Of a DNA stretch of 64,000 nt, positions 16,661 to 25,898 are shown piece after piece. The stretch covers positions 62,001-126,000 of the forward strand of contig CAMCFO010000002.1 of the NCBI GenBank assembly GCA_945874155.1. The letters run 5' to 3'. The position numbers and the translations under genes are program-made. Source of the DNA: an uncultured Bacteroidales bacterium. Lineage in GTDB: Bacteria; Bacteroidota; Bacteroidia; Bacteroidales; UBA932. A model generated the notes under the pieces. That model made no database searches, was not told the origin of the DNA, and saw only the letters and a program-made list of their open reading frames with translations. Positions within the stretch are counted from its first letter, which is position 1; each line of letters opens with the position of its first letter.

Positions 16661-17668
16661 TTATTGAAAGAGTCTGACGTTGTCGAAAGACGGCTTCAAA
16701 TCCCCTGCTTCAATTCTGTGGATTATTTCCACCACTTTGTCGTTGGCAGGAGTAGGGACTCCGACTCTGCGTCCGAATTCACATACAGAACCGTTTATCG
16801 AGTCCACCTCTGTCTTCTTGCCGTGTTCCAGGTCCTGAAGCATACTGGCTTTGAGAAGGGCGTGCTTGCGTATGGCAACCGGAATTATACAGAAGGAAAA
16901 TGCCTTTTTCAGAGGATTGGAATAATCCAGCAGTTTCACAACGTCTTTTCCTTGAATAGGCTCAATCCTTATGTGTGCCGCCTTGCAAACATCAATACAC
17001 TCTTTTATGATTTTCTGCAGCACTTTTCTGGACTTGCGGTCGGCTGCCGCTTCTCCGAAAGTGGAACCTGTCACGGCACTCATTCCGGAAAAGCCTGCAT
17101 TTATGAGGAGTTTGCTCCACCTTGTGCCTATGAAATTGTGCTCCAGTTCCACCGGGCCCATCATTTCAAGCAGTTCCTTCACTTCGTTCAGATGAGCTGA
17201 GACGTGGTCAGAAACTGCACCGAGTCCGAAGGTGAGACTGTCCGGAGAGCTGGTAAGTTCGCATACTCCCGGGACTTTCATAGTTGCTCCCCAAGCCACT
17301 GTACAGCCCAAAACGCTGTCTTCGCCCAATATTTCGGCTATTCCGATTTCAGGAAGCCCGTTCTGAAGGGTAACTATCACTCCGTCAGGGGCAAGATAGT
17401 CTTTCAGGAAAGTCACCACTTCCTTGTTGTGCTGCTGCTTTGTCATCAGGAAAATGATGTCGTACTTTCCGCTCATCTGGCTGTCGGTGATGGCTGTGAC
17501 CTTTTGGGTGAACTCCATTGTACCCACAACCTTGGCTCCGTTTTCATTCAGAGCCTTCACGTGCGCCTGATTGTGGTTGATGAGGTCTATCTGTCCCCCA
17601 TTTTTCGTGATGAACGCTCCCAGAATAGTGCCCAAGGAACCGGCACCGTATATTGCTGCTCTCGACAT
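16661..17668 (-). CDS. panE: 2-dehydropantoate 2-reductase (ketopantoate reductase) family protein
   Basis: The 335-residue product has an N-terminal NADPH-binding Rossmann fold (GAGSLG at residues 8-13, LMTKQQ near 75, LQNG near 101). The C-terminal helical ApbA_C domain has the catalytic-lysine region RWSKLLINAGFSG near 185. PanE reduces ketopantoate to pantoate for coenzyme A synthesis; coaX of the same pathway lies at 37959. It is the second gene after glyS on the minus strand, with a hairpin between them. Related reductases use other 2-oxo acids, so the substrate is inferred from the family. Confidence 0.85.
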   Translation of the reverse strand: MSRAAIYGAGSLGTILGAFITKNGGQIDLINHNQAHVKALNENGAKVVGTMEFTQKVTAITDSQMSGKYDIIFLMTKQQHNKEVVTFLKDYLAPDGVIVTLQNGLPEIGIAEILGEDSVLGCTVAWGATMKVPGVCELTSSPDSLTFGLGAVSDHVSAHLNEVKELLEMMGPVELEHNFIGTRWSKLLINAGFSGMSAVTGSTFGEAAADRKSRKVLQKIIKECIDVCKAAHIRIEPIQGKDVVKLLDYSNPLKKAFSFCIIPVAIRKHALLKASMLQDLEHGKKTEVDSINGSVCEFGRRVGVPTPANDKVVEIIHRIEAGDLKPSFDNVRLFQ

Positions 17669-17683
17669 AATTGTGAAGATAAA

Positions 17684-17705
17684 TACCCCGGTGTTGGCCG
17701 GGGTA
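17684..17705 (-). terminator. Hairpin between glyS and panE
   Basis: TACCCCGG (17684-17691) and CCGGGGTA (17698-17705) form an 8-bp perfect stem with a 6-base loop. On the minus strand TTTAT follows. It lies 4 bases past the glyS stop and may reduce read-through into panE. Confidence 0.6.
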
Positions 17706-17709
17706 AGTT

Positions 17710-19251
17710 TTATTTGAGTTTCTTAAGCAAGGTCTTGATATTGACTTCAGCATCGATGATGTTCCTCAAGTCCTCAATCTTGACCCTCTGCTGTTCCATA
17801 GTGTCACGATGACGTATTGTCACGCAACCGTCGTTTACTGAATCGTGGTCCACAGTCACGCAGAAAGGAGTTCCTATGGCATCCTGACGGCGGTAACGCT
17901 TTCCTATGGAATCCTTCTCGTCATACTGGCAGTTGAAGTCGTATTTGAGTTCGTCCATAATCTTCTGTGCAAGTTCAGGCAGTCCGTCCTTCTTGACCAG
18001 CGGAAGCACAGCCACCTTGACAGGAGCAAGAGGTGCCGGGATTGAAAGCACAACCCTGGTTTCCCCGTTCTCAAGTTGTTCCTCGTGGAACGAATGTGAC
18101 AAAACTGCAAGCACCATGCGGTCCACTCCTATGGATGTCTCAATCACATAAGGAGTATAGCTCTCCCCGCTTTCAGGATCGAAATACTGAATCTTCTTTC
18201 CGGAGAATTTCTGATGGTTTCCGAGGTCGAAATTGGTGCGGGAATGTATGCCCTCAAGTTCCTTGAATCCGAACGGGAAGTTGAATTCTATGTCCGTTGC
18301 TGCATTGGCGTAGTGAGCCAGTTTCTCGTGGTCGTGGAAGCGGTAATTGCCCTCTCCCATCCCGAGAACCTCGTGCCAGGCCAGACGCTGCTGTTTCCAT
18401 TTTGCAAACCAATCCAGTTCGGTACCGGGCTTGATGAAGAACTGCATCTCCATCTGTTCGAATTCCCTCATACGGAATATGAACTGACGGGCCACAATCT
18501 CGTTCCTGAAAGCCTTTCCGATCTGGGCAATTCCGAATGGAATCTTCATACGTCCGGTCTTCTGCACATTGAGATAGTTCACGAATATGCCCTGAGCGGT
18601 CTCCGGACGGAGATAAATGACATTTGTGTCGTCGGAAGTGTTTCCAAGCTGGGTGGAGAACATAAGGTTGAACTGGCGCACATCAGTCCAGTTCTTGGTG
18701 CCTGAAATAGGGCAGACAATTTCGCAGTCAATGATAATCTGACGCAGTTCAGCAAGGTCGTTTGCATTCAGAGCATCAGCCATCCTCTTGCGCACAGTCT
18801 CAATTTTTCCGGTGTTTCTAAGCACATTCGGATTGGTCTGGCGGAATTTCTCCTCGTCGAAAGCCTCACCGAATTTCTTGCGTGCCTTCTCCACCTCCTT
18901 GTTGTTCTTTTCCTCAAGTTTGGCGATATAATCCTCAATGAGCACGTCGGCCCTGTAACGCTTCTTGGAATCCTTATTGTCTATGAGAGGGTCGTTGAAA
19001 GCCCCCACGTGTCCTGAAGCCTCCCAAATCTTAGGGTGCATAAAGATGCAGGAATCAATGCCCACGATATTCTCGTTGAGCCTTGTCATAGCCTCCCACC
19101 AATATCTCTTGATGTTGTTCTTGAGTTCCACTCCCATCTGGCCATAGTCATAGACAGCAGCCAGTCCGTCATAAATCTCACTTGACGGGAATATGAACCC
19201 GTACTCTTTGCAGTGTGCTACAAGCACCTTGAACAGTTCGTCCTGTGTCAT
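17710..19251 (-). CDS. glyS: Glycyl-tRNA synthetase, dimeric class II type
   Basis: The 513-residue protein is the single-chain alpha2 form. It shows class II motif 1 near FMHPKIWEASGHVGAF, motif 2 near GKAFRNEIVARQFIFRMREF, and motif 3 near SIGVDRMVLAVL. The C-terminal anticodon-binding domain covers about 400-513 (PVKVAVLPLVKKDG, TIRHRDTMEQQRV). It charges tRNA-Gly. The N-terminal motif EYGFIFPSSEIY is typical. It is the first gene of the glyS-panE pair. Confidence 0.96.
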   Translation of the reverse strand: MTQDELFKVLVAHCKEYGFIFPSSEIYDGLAAVYDYGQMGVELKNNIKRYWWEAMTRLNENIVGIDSCIFMHPKIWEASGHVGAFNDPLIDNKDSKKRYRADVLIEDYIAKLEEKNNKEVEKARKKFGEAFDEEKFRQTNPNVLRNTGKIETVRKRMADALNANDLAELRQIIIDCEIVCPISGTKNWTDVRQFNLMFSTQLGNTSDDTNVIYLRPETAQGIFVNYLNVQKTGRMKIPFGIAQIGKAFRNEIVARQFIFRMREFEQMEMQFFIKPGTELDWFAKWKQQRLAWHEVLGMGEGNYRFHDHEKLAHYANAATDIEFNFPFGFKELEGIHSRTNFDLGNHQKFSGKKIQYFDPESGESYTPYVIETSIGVDRMVLAVLSHSFHEEQLENGETRVVLSIPAPLAPVKVAVLPLVKKDGLPELAQKIMDELKYDFNCQYDEKDSIGKRYRRQDAIGTPFCVTVDHDSVNDGCVTIRHRDTMEQQRVKIEDLRNIIDAEVNIKTLLKKLK

Positions 19252-19369
19252 AATATTTCGTTGAATTAATTATTTCATCCCAAAGCCTCCAAGCAGAAGC
19301 CCCGATTGCCATAAATCCTGCAAAAATAATCAATTCCCGACAAATAACTATCTAAAATTAACTTCGATT

Positions 19370-20056
19370 TCAATCAATGAAATTACAATCTATGCTTGCA
19401 CTGAAAATATCAGCATTTTCCGTGGTCAATTTTACCGTAATTTTATGTATAACAGCAGAATTGTCAGGAGACTTGATAAAATGGATTTTACCTAATTCGC
19501 CATTTCGGCCATATGAAATCAATGCAAAATTTTCTGTCGAAATATCTTTCAACAATTTAGTTCTGTTGGTATAAGTATCTGAAAAGTATTTCTCCTGATA
19601 ACCACTGTTTACATACCGTCCGAAAGAACGGAAGGAGTATTCTATTAAATCATTAAGAGATGTTCCTGAGGGATGTTGCTCATCAAAATCCTGATTACTT
19701 AAAACTTCAAGCGATGTAATGTTAGGAGAAAAAGATGATGGAGCCCCTTCTATGAAGACATCATCCATAAGAAGACTTACTTTATGTCTGTGATTGTAGT
19801 CCCCATTTGCCACACACAATGAATCATAAATTCTTTTATCTTCTCCCTTAGACCTAAACTCAACAAACCTCTTGGTTTTACTATATTCCGGTTGAATATA
19901 AATATCACATCCTTCATCCCCCCCTTTATTGGATAAGTTTATTCCAGTATAGAATTCATAAGCCAAGACAAAAGAATCAACCTCGTAGTGCGATACGCCA
20001 TTGCATCCGGTAATAAGAATGGTTAATAATAATGCTGTAAATAACTTCCTACTCAT
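19370..20056 (-). CDS. Small lipoprotein downstream of a C10 protease, possible cognate partner
   Basis: The 228-residue product has a lipoprotein signal (MSRKLFTALLLTILITGC, lipid cysteine 18) and no recognised domain. The rest is mostly polar with beta-strand character. It starts 17 bases after the C10 protease stop, so the two are co-transcribed. In Bacteroides fragilis, C10 proteases are encoded with small inhibitor proteins; by position this could be an inhibitor, but the sequence does not show it. The base composition is AT-richer than the neighbouring core genes, consistent with recent acquisition. Confidence 0.65.
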   Translation of the reverse strand: MSRKLFTALLLTILITGCNGVSHYEVDSFVLAYEFYTGINLSNKGGDEGCDIYIQPEYSKTKRFVEFRSKGEDKRIYDSLCVANGDYNHRHKVSLLMDDVFIEGAPSSFSPNITSLEVLSNQDFDEQHPSGTSLNDLIEYSFRSFGRYVNSGYQEKYFSDTYTNRTKLLKDISTENFALISYGRNGELGKIHFIKSPDNSAVIHKITVKLTTENADIFSASIDCNFID

Positions 20057-20073
20057 ACTTATAATATTGAAAC

Positions 20074-21588
20074 TTAATCAATATCTCCATATGTTATAGT
20101 CTTCAAATACCAGTTATAGTTAGTATCATTGAGGGATATATCATTACTATCATCAAATATAGTATTATCAGAAGTATCACCTAAATTAAAGACTCCCGAT
20201 GCAAAATACCCATTACATCTACCTACCTTGTAAGTACTCCAACCAAAATCGCAATGAACCAAATAGTCGTATGTAACAAAATCATCAGTTCTAACAATAG
20301 ATTTATTTAAGTAGTATTCACTCGTTATTGTTTTTACCCTTTTCAGATAGCCGTCAATAACCCAGCCGTGGGATTTCTGCAAGTCATAATTTAAAAAACC
20401 ACGTTTAGGAACCGAAAAGATCAACACCGGACAACTATTATCAAGATGAGAAATCACATTTGCATTTGAGTAATCAGTATATTCTACATTTGTAAATCCA
20501 TTACTCCTCATAAAACTCTTTGCAAATGCAGGGAATGTGAATGTTCCCTCTGAAAAATAGAATGATCCGCATCCCTTACCAACGTATCTGCATAAAATTG
20601 ATTTATCATTTTCACTTAAAGTATCTGTTATAAATATTGTTTCCTTCTCGTACTCAAAATTTTTAGGAGTTTTCGCATATAACATTATTTTGGCAACTGC
20701 TAAAGGAACACATCCTACATATGTATGCTTTTTATTATCACCACTTCCCCTCATCGGACATCTATTGTTAAATGGAGAACTCTGATGCCAATCATAAGTA
20801 GATTTCAAAAGACGATCAACAACTACAGTATCCGATACATTTTCAGTTTTAATAACATAGTCATACGTCATAGTTTCTTTTCCCACAAAAGTATGTTCTG
20901 TATTTTTATTATCTTCTTCCGGATTTCTTACTGATTCCAAAACATAATCAATTACCATATCATTTAGAAGTTTGGACTTAGAAGCAAGCATTTGATTATC
21001 AGAAACATCCATTGTACTCTTTGTAGGAAATTCTTCAATAATAAGATCCCCTACATAATAATCCGACACTGCTTCATCATACAACTGAAATGTGTTTGGA
21101 TTTAACCTCCCTTCGCCACATTCGTCCAGAAATACCCCTGGACCATCAATTGGATATGCGGCATATAGTGGTCGAGACTCTGTGCTAATTTCATAATCTT
21201 CAACTGATGCTTGTCCTTTATCCATAAGCACAATGATATCTTCTGGAATCCTGTCATCAGCAGCCAATACGGCATACCCCTCTTCATCTTCAAAATTGAT
21301 AATATACATTAGACTATCACAATCAAATTTTTCCACCTCTGCCTTTGTCATGATGTAAGATGCCCGAACAATATTCACGTCTTTAACACGTCGTTTTACT
21401 TCACCTTTTGTTCCTTCATCTACTATTGACAATACAGCATCCAATTTACTTAACGCCTCATCAACTGGTATAGTATGAGAATAATTATGTATTATATCTA
21501 ACTGGTGTTCGGATGTTGTTTCATAAACTGTACAAGAAACCATCACAAAACAAATTGCAGCGAATAAAATTGAATAATTTCTTTTCAT
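20074..21588 (-). CDS. C10 family (streptopain-like) cysteine protease lipoprotein
   Basis: The 504-residue product has a lipoprotein signal ending in MVSC (cysteine 19). A Spi-type propeptide follows, with YIINFEDEEGYAVLAADDR near 95-113, then the mature protease. The catalytic cysteine is 293 in YVGCVPLAVAKIM and the catalytic histidine is 407 in SHGWVIDGY. The active-site loop reads HCDFGW (445-450) where streptopain has HVNWGW, so the conserved Asn is Asp and the first Trp is Phe. C10 enzymes are secreted zymogens that cleave host or bacterial proteins. It is AT-rich and sits between core genes and a decayed gene, which suggests transfer. Activity with the altered loop is uncertain. Confidence 0.88.
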   Translation of the reverse strand: MKRNYSILFAAICFVMVSCTVYETTSEHQLDIIHNYSHTIPVDEALSKLDAVLSIVDEGTKGEVKRRVKDVNIVRASYIMTKAEVEKFDCDSLMYIINFEDEEGYAVLAADDRIPEDIIVLMDKGQASVEDYEISTESRPLYAAYPIDGPGVFLDECGEGRLNPNTFQLYDEAVSDYYVGDLIIEEFPTKSTMDVSDNQMLASKSKLLNDMVIDYVLESVRNPEEDNKNTEHTFVGKETMTYDYVIKTENVSDTVVVDRLLKSTYDWHQSSPFNNRCPMRGSGDNKKHTYVGCVPLAVAKIMLYAKTPKNFEYEKETIFITDTLSENDKSILCRYVGKGCGSFYFSEGTFTFPAFAKSFMRSNGFTNVEYTDYSNANVISHLDNSCPVLIFSVPKRGFLNYDLQKSHGWVIDGYLKRVKTITSEYYLNKSIVRTDDFVTYDYLVHCDFGWSTYKVGRCNGYFASGVFNLGDTSDNTIFDDSNDISLNDTNYNWYLKTITYGDID

Positions 21589-21668
21589 TTTTTAACTCTT
21601 AAATTATAATAAATTAACCTTTTTTCTATTTCAAGAGAGATGGTTGTATACCAGGATTGGTATTTGTT

Positions 21669-22421
21669 CTATTTCTTCTTGACAACATATTTCTGTTTAG
21701 GGTCTGTCTTACTTTCTGTAGAAGTCATTGTCAACACATCACCCAATAGTGGATCAATGTAAAAACGCTTCATCCTATATTTATCTGAATATCCCAAGTG
21801 TTTTGAGATTTCTTGTAGAGTGCGTGGCTCCTCACAGTAACTTGTCAATTCCTGAATTATTTCCTGCTTTTTTTCGCTCCTTGACTTTTTACTCCTTGAC
21901 TTTTTACTCCTTGACTTTTACTCCTTGACTTTTACTCCTTGACTTTTTACTTTGATTATATTCAGAATTCAACGAATAAGAAGTCCAACGACCTTTGTTT
22001 ACTGGGACGAGCATATCTTTTGAATGAGCCGTTCATCATATTACCATTGATATAGATTGGCCTTTGTCGATAATCTACTTGAGGAACATTGATCACCAAT
22101 AGGTAACATCCATCGTTTTCAATAATTTCAACATCCCCGTCAGTAAGGATATTCCTGTTTACTTTATTGCTGTTTAAGGTATCGAAGAACTCCTTTTTCA
22201 ATTTTTTTTGGATTATTGACACCTGTTATTTCAAATCTTTTTGACTGGTCTGACTCTTCCGAATGTTCGGTTATACCAAGCACAATAATTCCTCCTACAG
22301 TGTTTGCGAAGGCCGAATAAGTCTCCCATACAGATTTAGGAATTTGATTCCCGGACTGTTTACATTCAAACGAAATGCGTTCTCCTACCTGAAGTAATGT
22401 ATTGATATCTGTTATATCCAT
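21669..22421 (-). pseudogene. Decayed AlbA_2 (Schlafen-type) DNA-binding/ATP-binding protein
   Basis: The start (ATG 22421, MDITDINTLLQVGERISFECKQ) and GGIIVLGITEHSEES are typical of the AlbA_2 domain. The frame breaks at an A8 run (T8 on the plus strand at 22202-22209) and continues in another frame as FFDTLNSNKVNRNIL ... IYINGNMMNGSFKR. It then ends near 21962, well before the family's usual middle section. A third piece in a further frame (about 21669-21875, LTSYCEEPRTLQEISKHLGY, ending KYVVKKK) is the family's C-terminal winged helix. So there is at least one frameshift and an internal deletion. The junction holds five 14/15-nt repeats. Intact relatives are putative transcription regulators or defence-linked proteins. 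Confidence 0.75.
21877..21949 (-). repeat. Five tandem copies of a 14/15-nt unit
   Basis: The units are CTCCTTGACTTTTTA at 21877-21891, 21892-21906 and 21935-21949, and a 14-nt form missing one T at 21907-21920 and 21921-21934. On the minus strand the 15-nt unit encodes KKSRS repeats leading into the winged-helix remnant; each 14-nt unit shifts the frame. Confidence 0.9.
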
Positions 22422-22644
22422 TCAGTCTGTTTTATTAATCTGTAAATCATACATCAAAAATGAATTCCCGGCTATCTGCAAACATCCTAACAATACATCT
22501 TAGAAGCAGACATTGTATTTGGTCGCTTGCACAGCTTACAAATTTACATATTCAAGTAATATTTGGCAAACTATTATTTGTCTTGATAAATTAGATCAAT
22601 CGACTGCCTCCCAAAATTCATTATAAAGACTTGAGCAACTTAAG

Positions 22645-23142
22645 TCACTTTTTTGGGAGAGTTATTTCAAAATTCACAAGAAACGACATTTCAGGAGAAA
22701 TGATTTCCCGAAGAGGGTCGAGGACGAAGGGACGCTGGCGGAATAGCGGGTGCGGGACTGTGAGGCCGGGTTCGGAGATGGTGTGGGTGCCGTAGAGTAT
22801 TATGTCTATGTCTATGAGGCGGGATTCGTAGATGCGGGAGCCTTCAGAATCAAGATGAATTTCGTGTTCGGGGCGTCCGAGACGGTGCTCTATGCTCTGG
22901 CAACACTCCAGAATAGCGCGACAGGAGGCTTCAAGGTCGAAACGGACAGCGCAGTTGATGAAAGTCTGCTCCGCCTGGAAGCCCCAGGGTTCGGTTTCTA
23001 TAAATTCGGAAACGGAAACAGGCGGGCGCGGAGAGCTGTCCAGAATGGTGAATTCTTCCTCCATCATCCGGATGGCCTGCAAAATATTGCTTCTCCTGTC
23101 CCCGAGATTGCTGCCAAGGGAGAAATAGACCTCGACCATCAT
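22645..23142 (-). CDS. folK: 2-amino-4-hydroxy-6-hydroxymethyldihydropteridine pyrophosphokinase
   Basis: The 165-residue product has the HPPK framework: SLGSNLGDRRSNI at the N-terminus, the central EPWGFQAEQTFINCAV, and RLIDIDIILYG with the Mg2+-binding DxD, followed by VPHPLFRQRPFVLDPL. It transfers pyrophosphate from ATP to the pterin alcohol in folate synthesis. It starts at ATG 23142 (a second ATG follows at 23139) and overlaps the stop of the MIP18 gene upstream, so the two are translationally coupled. thyA and folA of the folate cycle lie 31-36 kb away. Confidence 0.95.
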   Translation of the reverse strand: MMVEVYFSLGSNLGDRRSNILQAIRMMEEEFTILDSSPRPPVSVSEFIETEPWGFQAEQTFINCAVRFDLEASCRAILECCQSIEHRLGRPEHEIHLDSEGSRIYESRLIDIDIILYGTHTISEPGLTVPHPLFRQRPFVLDPLREIISPEMSFLVNFEITLPKK

Positions 23143-23444
23143 TCGTCCAGTCCAAGTTCCACAAGGGCTTCCTCAGACATACGTGACTTGTCCCAGACCG
23201 GTTCAAAAACGAGGTCCACCTTCACGCTGACAACCCCTGGAACATCTTCCACAGCCCTCTGCACTTCCTCCAAAACATAGTCTGCCATAGGGCAGTTGGG
23301 AGCAGTGAGGGTCATCTGGACATAGACATTATGGTCCTCGTCCACATTGAGTTCGTAAATCAGGCCGAGATCATACACATTTACAGGGATTTCCGGGTCA
23401 TATACCTGCCGCAGAGCCCTGATTATATCGCTTTCGAGTGCCAT
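23139..23444 (-). CDS. MIP18/DUF59 family iron-sulfur assembly factor (SufT-like)
   Basis: The 101-residue protein is a single MIP18 domain: VYDPEIPVNVYDLGLIYEL near 14-32, the metal-linked cysteine in TLTAPNCPMADYV near 45-57, and FEPVWDKSRMSEEA near 80-93. Bacterial relatives (SufT, PaaD-like) act in Fe-S cluster assembly or delivery. Its place directly after sufE and sufS supports this. The exact client is unknown. Confidence 0.88.
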   Translation of the reverse strand: MALESDIIRALRQVYDPEIPVNVYDLGLIYELNVDEDHNVYVQMTLTAPNCPMADYVLEEVQRAVEDVPGVVSVKVDLVFEPVWDKSRMSEEALVELGLDE

Positions 23445-23477
23445 ATTCCTTTTTTGAAAAACAGTTTCTGAACAATA

Positions 23478-23894
23478 TCAGCAATTTTCGGATGCAAGTT
23501 TTCTCATTGTCTGGATCATAGACACAAGTCCATTGGCCCTGGTCGGAGACAGATTTTCCTTAAGACCGATTTTTTCCACCACGGAGAAATCTGAAGAAAG
23601 TATTTCATGCGGAGTACGGCCTGAGTATATACGGATAAGGAGCGAAATGATGCCCTTTGTGATGATGGCATCGCTGTCGGCATTGAAGACCAAGACTCCA
23701 TTTTCCACCTTTGCATCAAGCCAAACCCTTGATTGACAACCTTTTATCAAATGTTCATCAGTCTTTTTGTCCTCAGGATAGGAATCAAGGGACTTACCCA
23801 GGTCGATAATATATTCATATTTGTCGAGCCATTCGTCGAATTCGGCAAATTCTTCTATAATATCTTCCTCAACTTCTTTCAAAGACTTATTCAT
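23478..23894 (-). CDS. sufE: Cysteine desulfuration protein SufE
   Basis: The 138-residue product matches SufE in length and motif. The acceptor cysteine 53 is in KGCQSRVW, and an N-terminal helix EFDEWLDKYEYIIDLGK precedes it. SufE takes persulfide sulfur from SufS and passes it to the SufBCD scaffold. The gene begins 21 bases after the sufS stop. Confidence 0.95.
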   Translation of the reverse strand: MNKSLKEVEEDIIEEFAEFDEWLDKYEYIIDLGKSLDSYPEDKKTDEHLIKGCQSRVWLDAKVENGVLVFNADSDAIITKGIISLLIRIYSGRTPHEILSSDFSVVEKIGLKENLSPTRANGLVSMIQTMRKLASENC

Positions 23895-23915
23895 AATATC
23901 TTAATATTCAATAAT

Positions 23916-25130
23916 TTAACTCAACATATCCATAGCTTTTTCCAGAGCCTTGCCGAAAATTTCAACCTCCTCAAGAGTGTTGTAAGGAGCAAGTGAAACC
24001 CTCAACATACCTGTGACTCCGAAACGGTCCATAAGCGGCTCTGCACACATCTGGCCTGAACGCACGGCCACTCCCATCTTGTCAAGCAAAAGTGCAAGGT
24101 CCTCGTGATGCACTCCGTCCACCGAGAAAGAAAATACAGGAATTTTAGGCTCAGCTGTACCATACAACCTGATTCTCGGATTGCCCGTAAGAATGTTCTT
24201 CATAGCCTGTTCCACAGCCCTGCATTCCGACACAAGTTCAGCATCATCCAAGGAACGCATAAATTCTATTGCCGGAATAAAACTGGTTTGCCCAATGAAA
24301 TTCTGCGTGCCAGCTTCAAACTTCATAGGCAAAGGAGCAAAAGTGGTCTTTTCAAAACTCACATTTCCCACCATTTCCCCGCCGAAGAGGAAAGGAGGCA
24401 TTTTCTCAAGATATTCCCTCTTGCCATAGAGAACTCCGGTACCGGTTGCGGCATACATCTTATGGCCGGAAAAAGCATAGAAATCGCAGTCCGTTTTCTG
24501 GACATCAATTCCGCAGTGCACAATCCCCTGGGCACCATCCACAAGCACCGGAACCCCTTTTGAATGGCAGATTCGGACAATTTCATCAATCGGATTCACT
24601 ATTCCGAGAACATTGGAAACTTGGGTGACCGCCACAATCCTCGTCCGGTCATCAATAAGTCTTTCCAGAGCCTCAATATCAAGTCTTCCGTCATCAAGGA
24701 CAGGAATAATTCTCAAATGGGCTGATTTGCGCAGACAGTGCTGCTGCCAAGGCACAAGATTGGAATGGTGTTCGGCTGCAGAAACTATGACATTATCTCC
24801 AGGTTCCACAAAAACCTCACAGAAAGAGTATGCTGCAAGGTTGATAGAAGCCGTGGTCCCCGATGTGAAAATGATTTCTGAAGAAGAAGATGCTCCGATA
24901 AAATTCCTCACGGCAGCACGGGCCTCTTCATAATGTTCTGTGGCAAGATCCGAAAGATGATGCACTGCACGATGAATATTCGCATTGGCAGTACGGGAAT
25001 ACTCATTCTGGATTTGAAGCACTGAAGAGAGCCTCTGTGAAGTCGCGGCATTGTCAAAATAAACCAGTGGCTTGCCATAAACCTCAGCAGAAAGCGCCGG
25101 GAATTGTTTTCTGATATCCTGTATAGTCAT
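23916..25130 (-). CDS. sufS: Cysteine desulfurase SufS (PLP-dependent)
   Basis: The 404-residue product is a class V aminotransferase-fold enzyme. The PLP lysine is 224 in FSGHKMYA, histidine 121/122 is in AEHHSNL, and the active-site loop cysteine is 362 in RSGQMCAEPLM. It releases sulfur from cysteine as a persulfide for SufE. It is the first gene of a minus-strand sufS-sufE-sufT-folK operon. sufB, sufC and sufD are not here and must lie elsewhere. Confidence 0.95.
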   Translation of the reverse strand: MTIQDIRKQFPALSAEVYGKPLVYFDNAATSQRLSSVLQIQNEYSRTANANIHRAVHHLSDLATEHYEEARAAVRNFIGASSSSEIIFTSGTTASINLAAYSFCEVFVEPGDNVIVSAAEHHSNLVPWQQHCLRKSAHLRIIPVLDDGRLDIEALERLIDDRTRIVAVTQVSNVLGIVNPIDEIVRICHSKGVPVLVDGAQGIVHCGIDVQKTDCDFYAFSGHKMYAATGTGVLYGKREYLEKMPPFLFGGEMVGNVSFEKTTFAPLPMKFEAGTQNFIGQTSFIPAIEFMRSLDDAELVSECRAVEQAMKNILTGNPRIRLYGTAEPKIPVFSFSVDGVHHEDLALLLDKMGVAVRSGQMCAEPLMDRFGVTGMLRVSLAPYNTLEEVEIFGKALEKAMDMLS

Positions 25131-25190
25131 TGTTTGAATATTGGGACTGCAAAATTACAAAATAGTATTCTATCTTGGGATAATTTGTTT

Positions 25191-25198
25191 TAATTTTG
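25191..25198 (+). promoter_or_regulatory. -7 element upstream of ruvA
   Basis: TAATTTTG matches TAnnTTTG; a clear TTTG at the -33 position is absent. The ruvA ATG lies 69 bases downstream. Confidence 0.45.
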
Positions 25199-25267
25199 CG
25201 CCTGTGGATGAATGATTCGAGTCTCACAAATGCTGAATTTATGTGAATTTTACTGAATGTTTGGGAT

Positions 25268-25858
25268 ATGATAGACTACATCAAAGGCGAAATTACGGAA
25301 TTGAATCCGACAGAAATGACATTGGAGTGCTATGGAATAGGATACAAAATTCTTATTTCACTTCAGACTTATGACACGCTCAAGCAAAGCCGTGAAGCCA
25401 AAATCTATATCCACCACTATCTGAGGGAAGACGATGAGCAGTATTTCGGGTTTGCGGGCAAGGATGAAAGGGAATTGTTCCGTCTTCTGATAGGAGTTTC
25501 AGGCATAGGTGCAGCAACTGCCAGAATGATGTTGTCGTCCTTAAGTTCTGATGAATTGAGGAATGCAATTCTATCCGAAGACATCAATAAAATCAAAAGC
25601 ATCAAGGGAATCGGGCTCAAATCTGCCCAGAGACTCATACTCGAACTCAAGGACAAAATTTCAAAAGGTGAAGGCAGCAGTCAGAACACCATTTTCCAGA
25701 CATCCGGAGCAAATCCAAATCTGGAAGAAGCAACTACTGCACTTGTTATGCTTGGATTCACAAAACCGAATGTTACAAAAGCCCTTGCTGCAGTCCTTAA
25801 GGAAACACCGGATGCCAATCTGGAACAATTGATTAAATTAGGTCTGAAACGACTCTGA
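25268..25858 (+). CDS. ruvA: Holliday junction DNA helicase subunit RuvA
   Basis: The 196-residue product has three RuvA domains. The OB fold comprises the N-terminal 62 residues (MIDYIKGEI). The tandem helix-hairpin-helix region includes ISGxGxxTA-like GVSGIGAATARMML and IKGIGLKSAQRLILELKDK. The C-terminal domain III (about 150-196) contacts RuvB. It binds four-way junctions as a tetramer. ruvB is encoded at 33411-34436, not adjacent; ruvC is not in the window. Confidence 0.96.
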   Translation: MIDYIKGEITELNPTEMTLECYGIGYKILISLQTYDTLKQSREAKIYIHHYLREDDEQYFGFAGKDERELFRLLIGVSGIGAATARMMLSSLSSDELRNAILSEDINKIKSIKGIGLKSAQRLILELKDKISKGEGSSQNTIFQTSGANPNLEEATTALVMLGFTKPNVTKALAAVLKETPDANLEQLIKLGLKRL

Positions 25859-25898
25859 GCAAACTGTGACAAGTGAGTGGACTGTCCGACAAAAACTA

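Noticed and set aside
21877..21949. Tandem repeats as a CRISPR array
   Set aside because: Units are contiguous 14/15-mers without spacers and encode KKSRS in frame; no cas genes.
22607..22676. CTCCCAAAA / TTTTGGGAG inverted repeat at the folK 3' end
   Set aside because: The right arm is within folK coding sequence and the loop is over 40 bases; no convincing tail.
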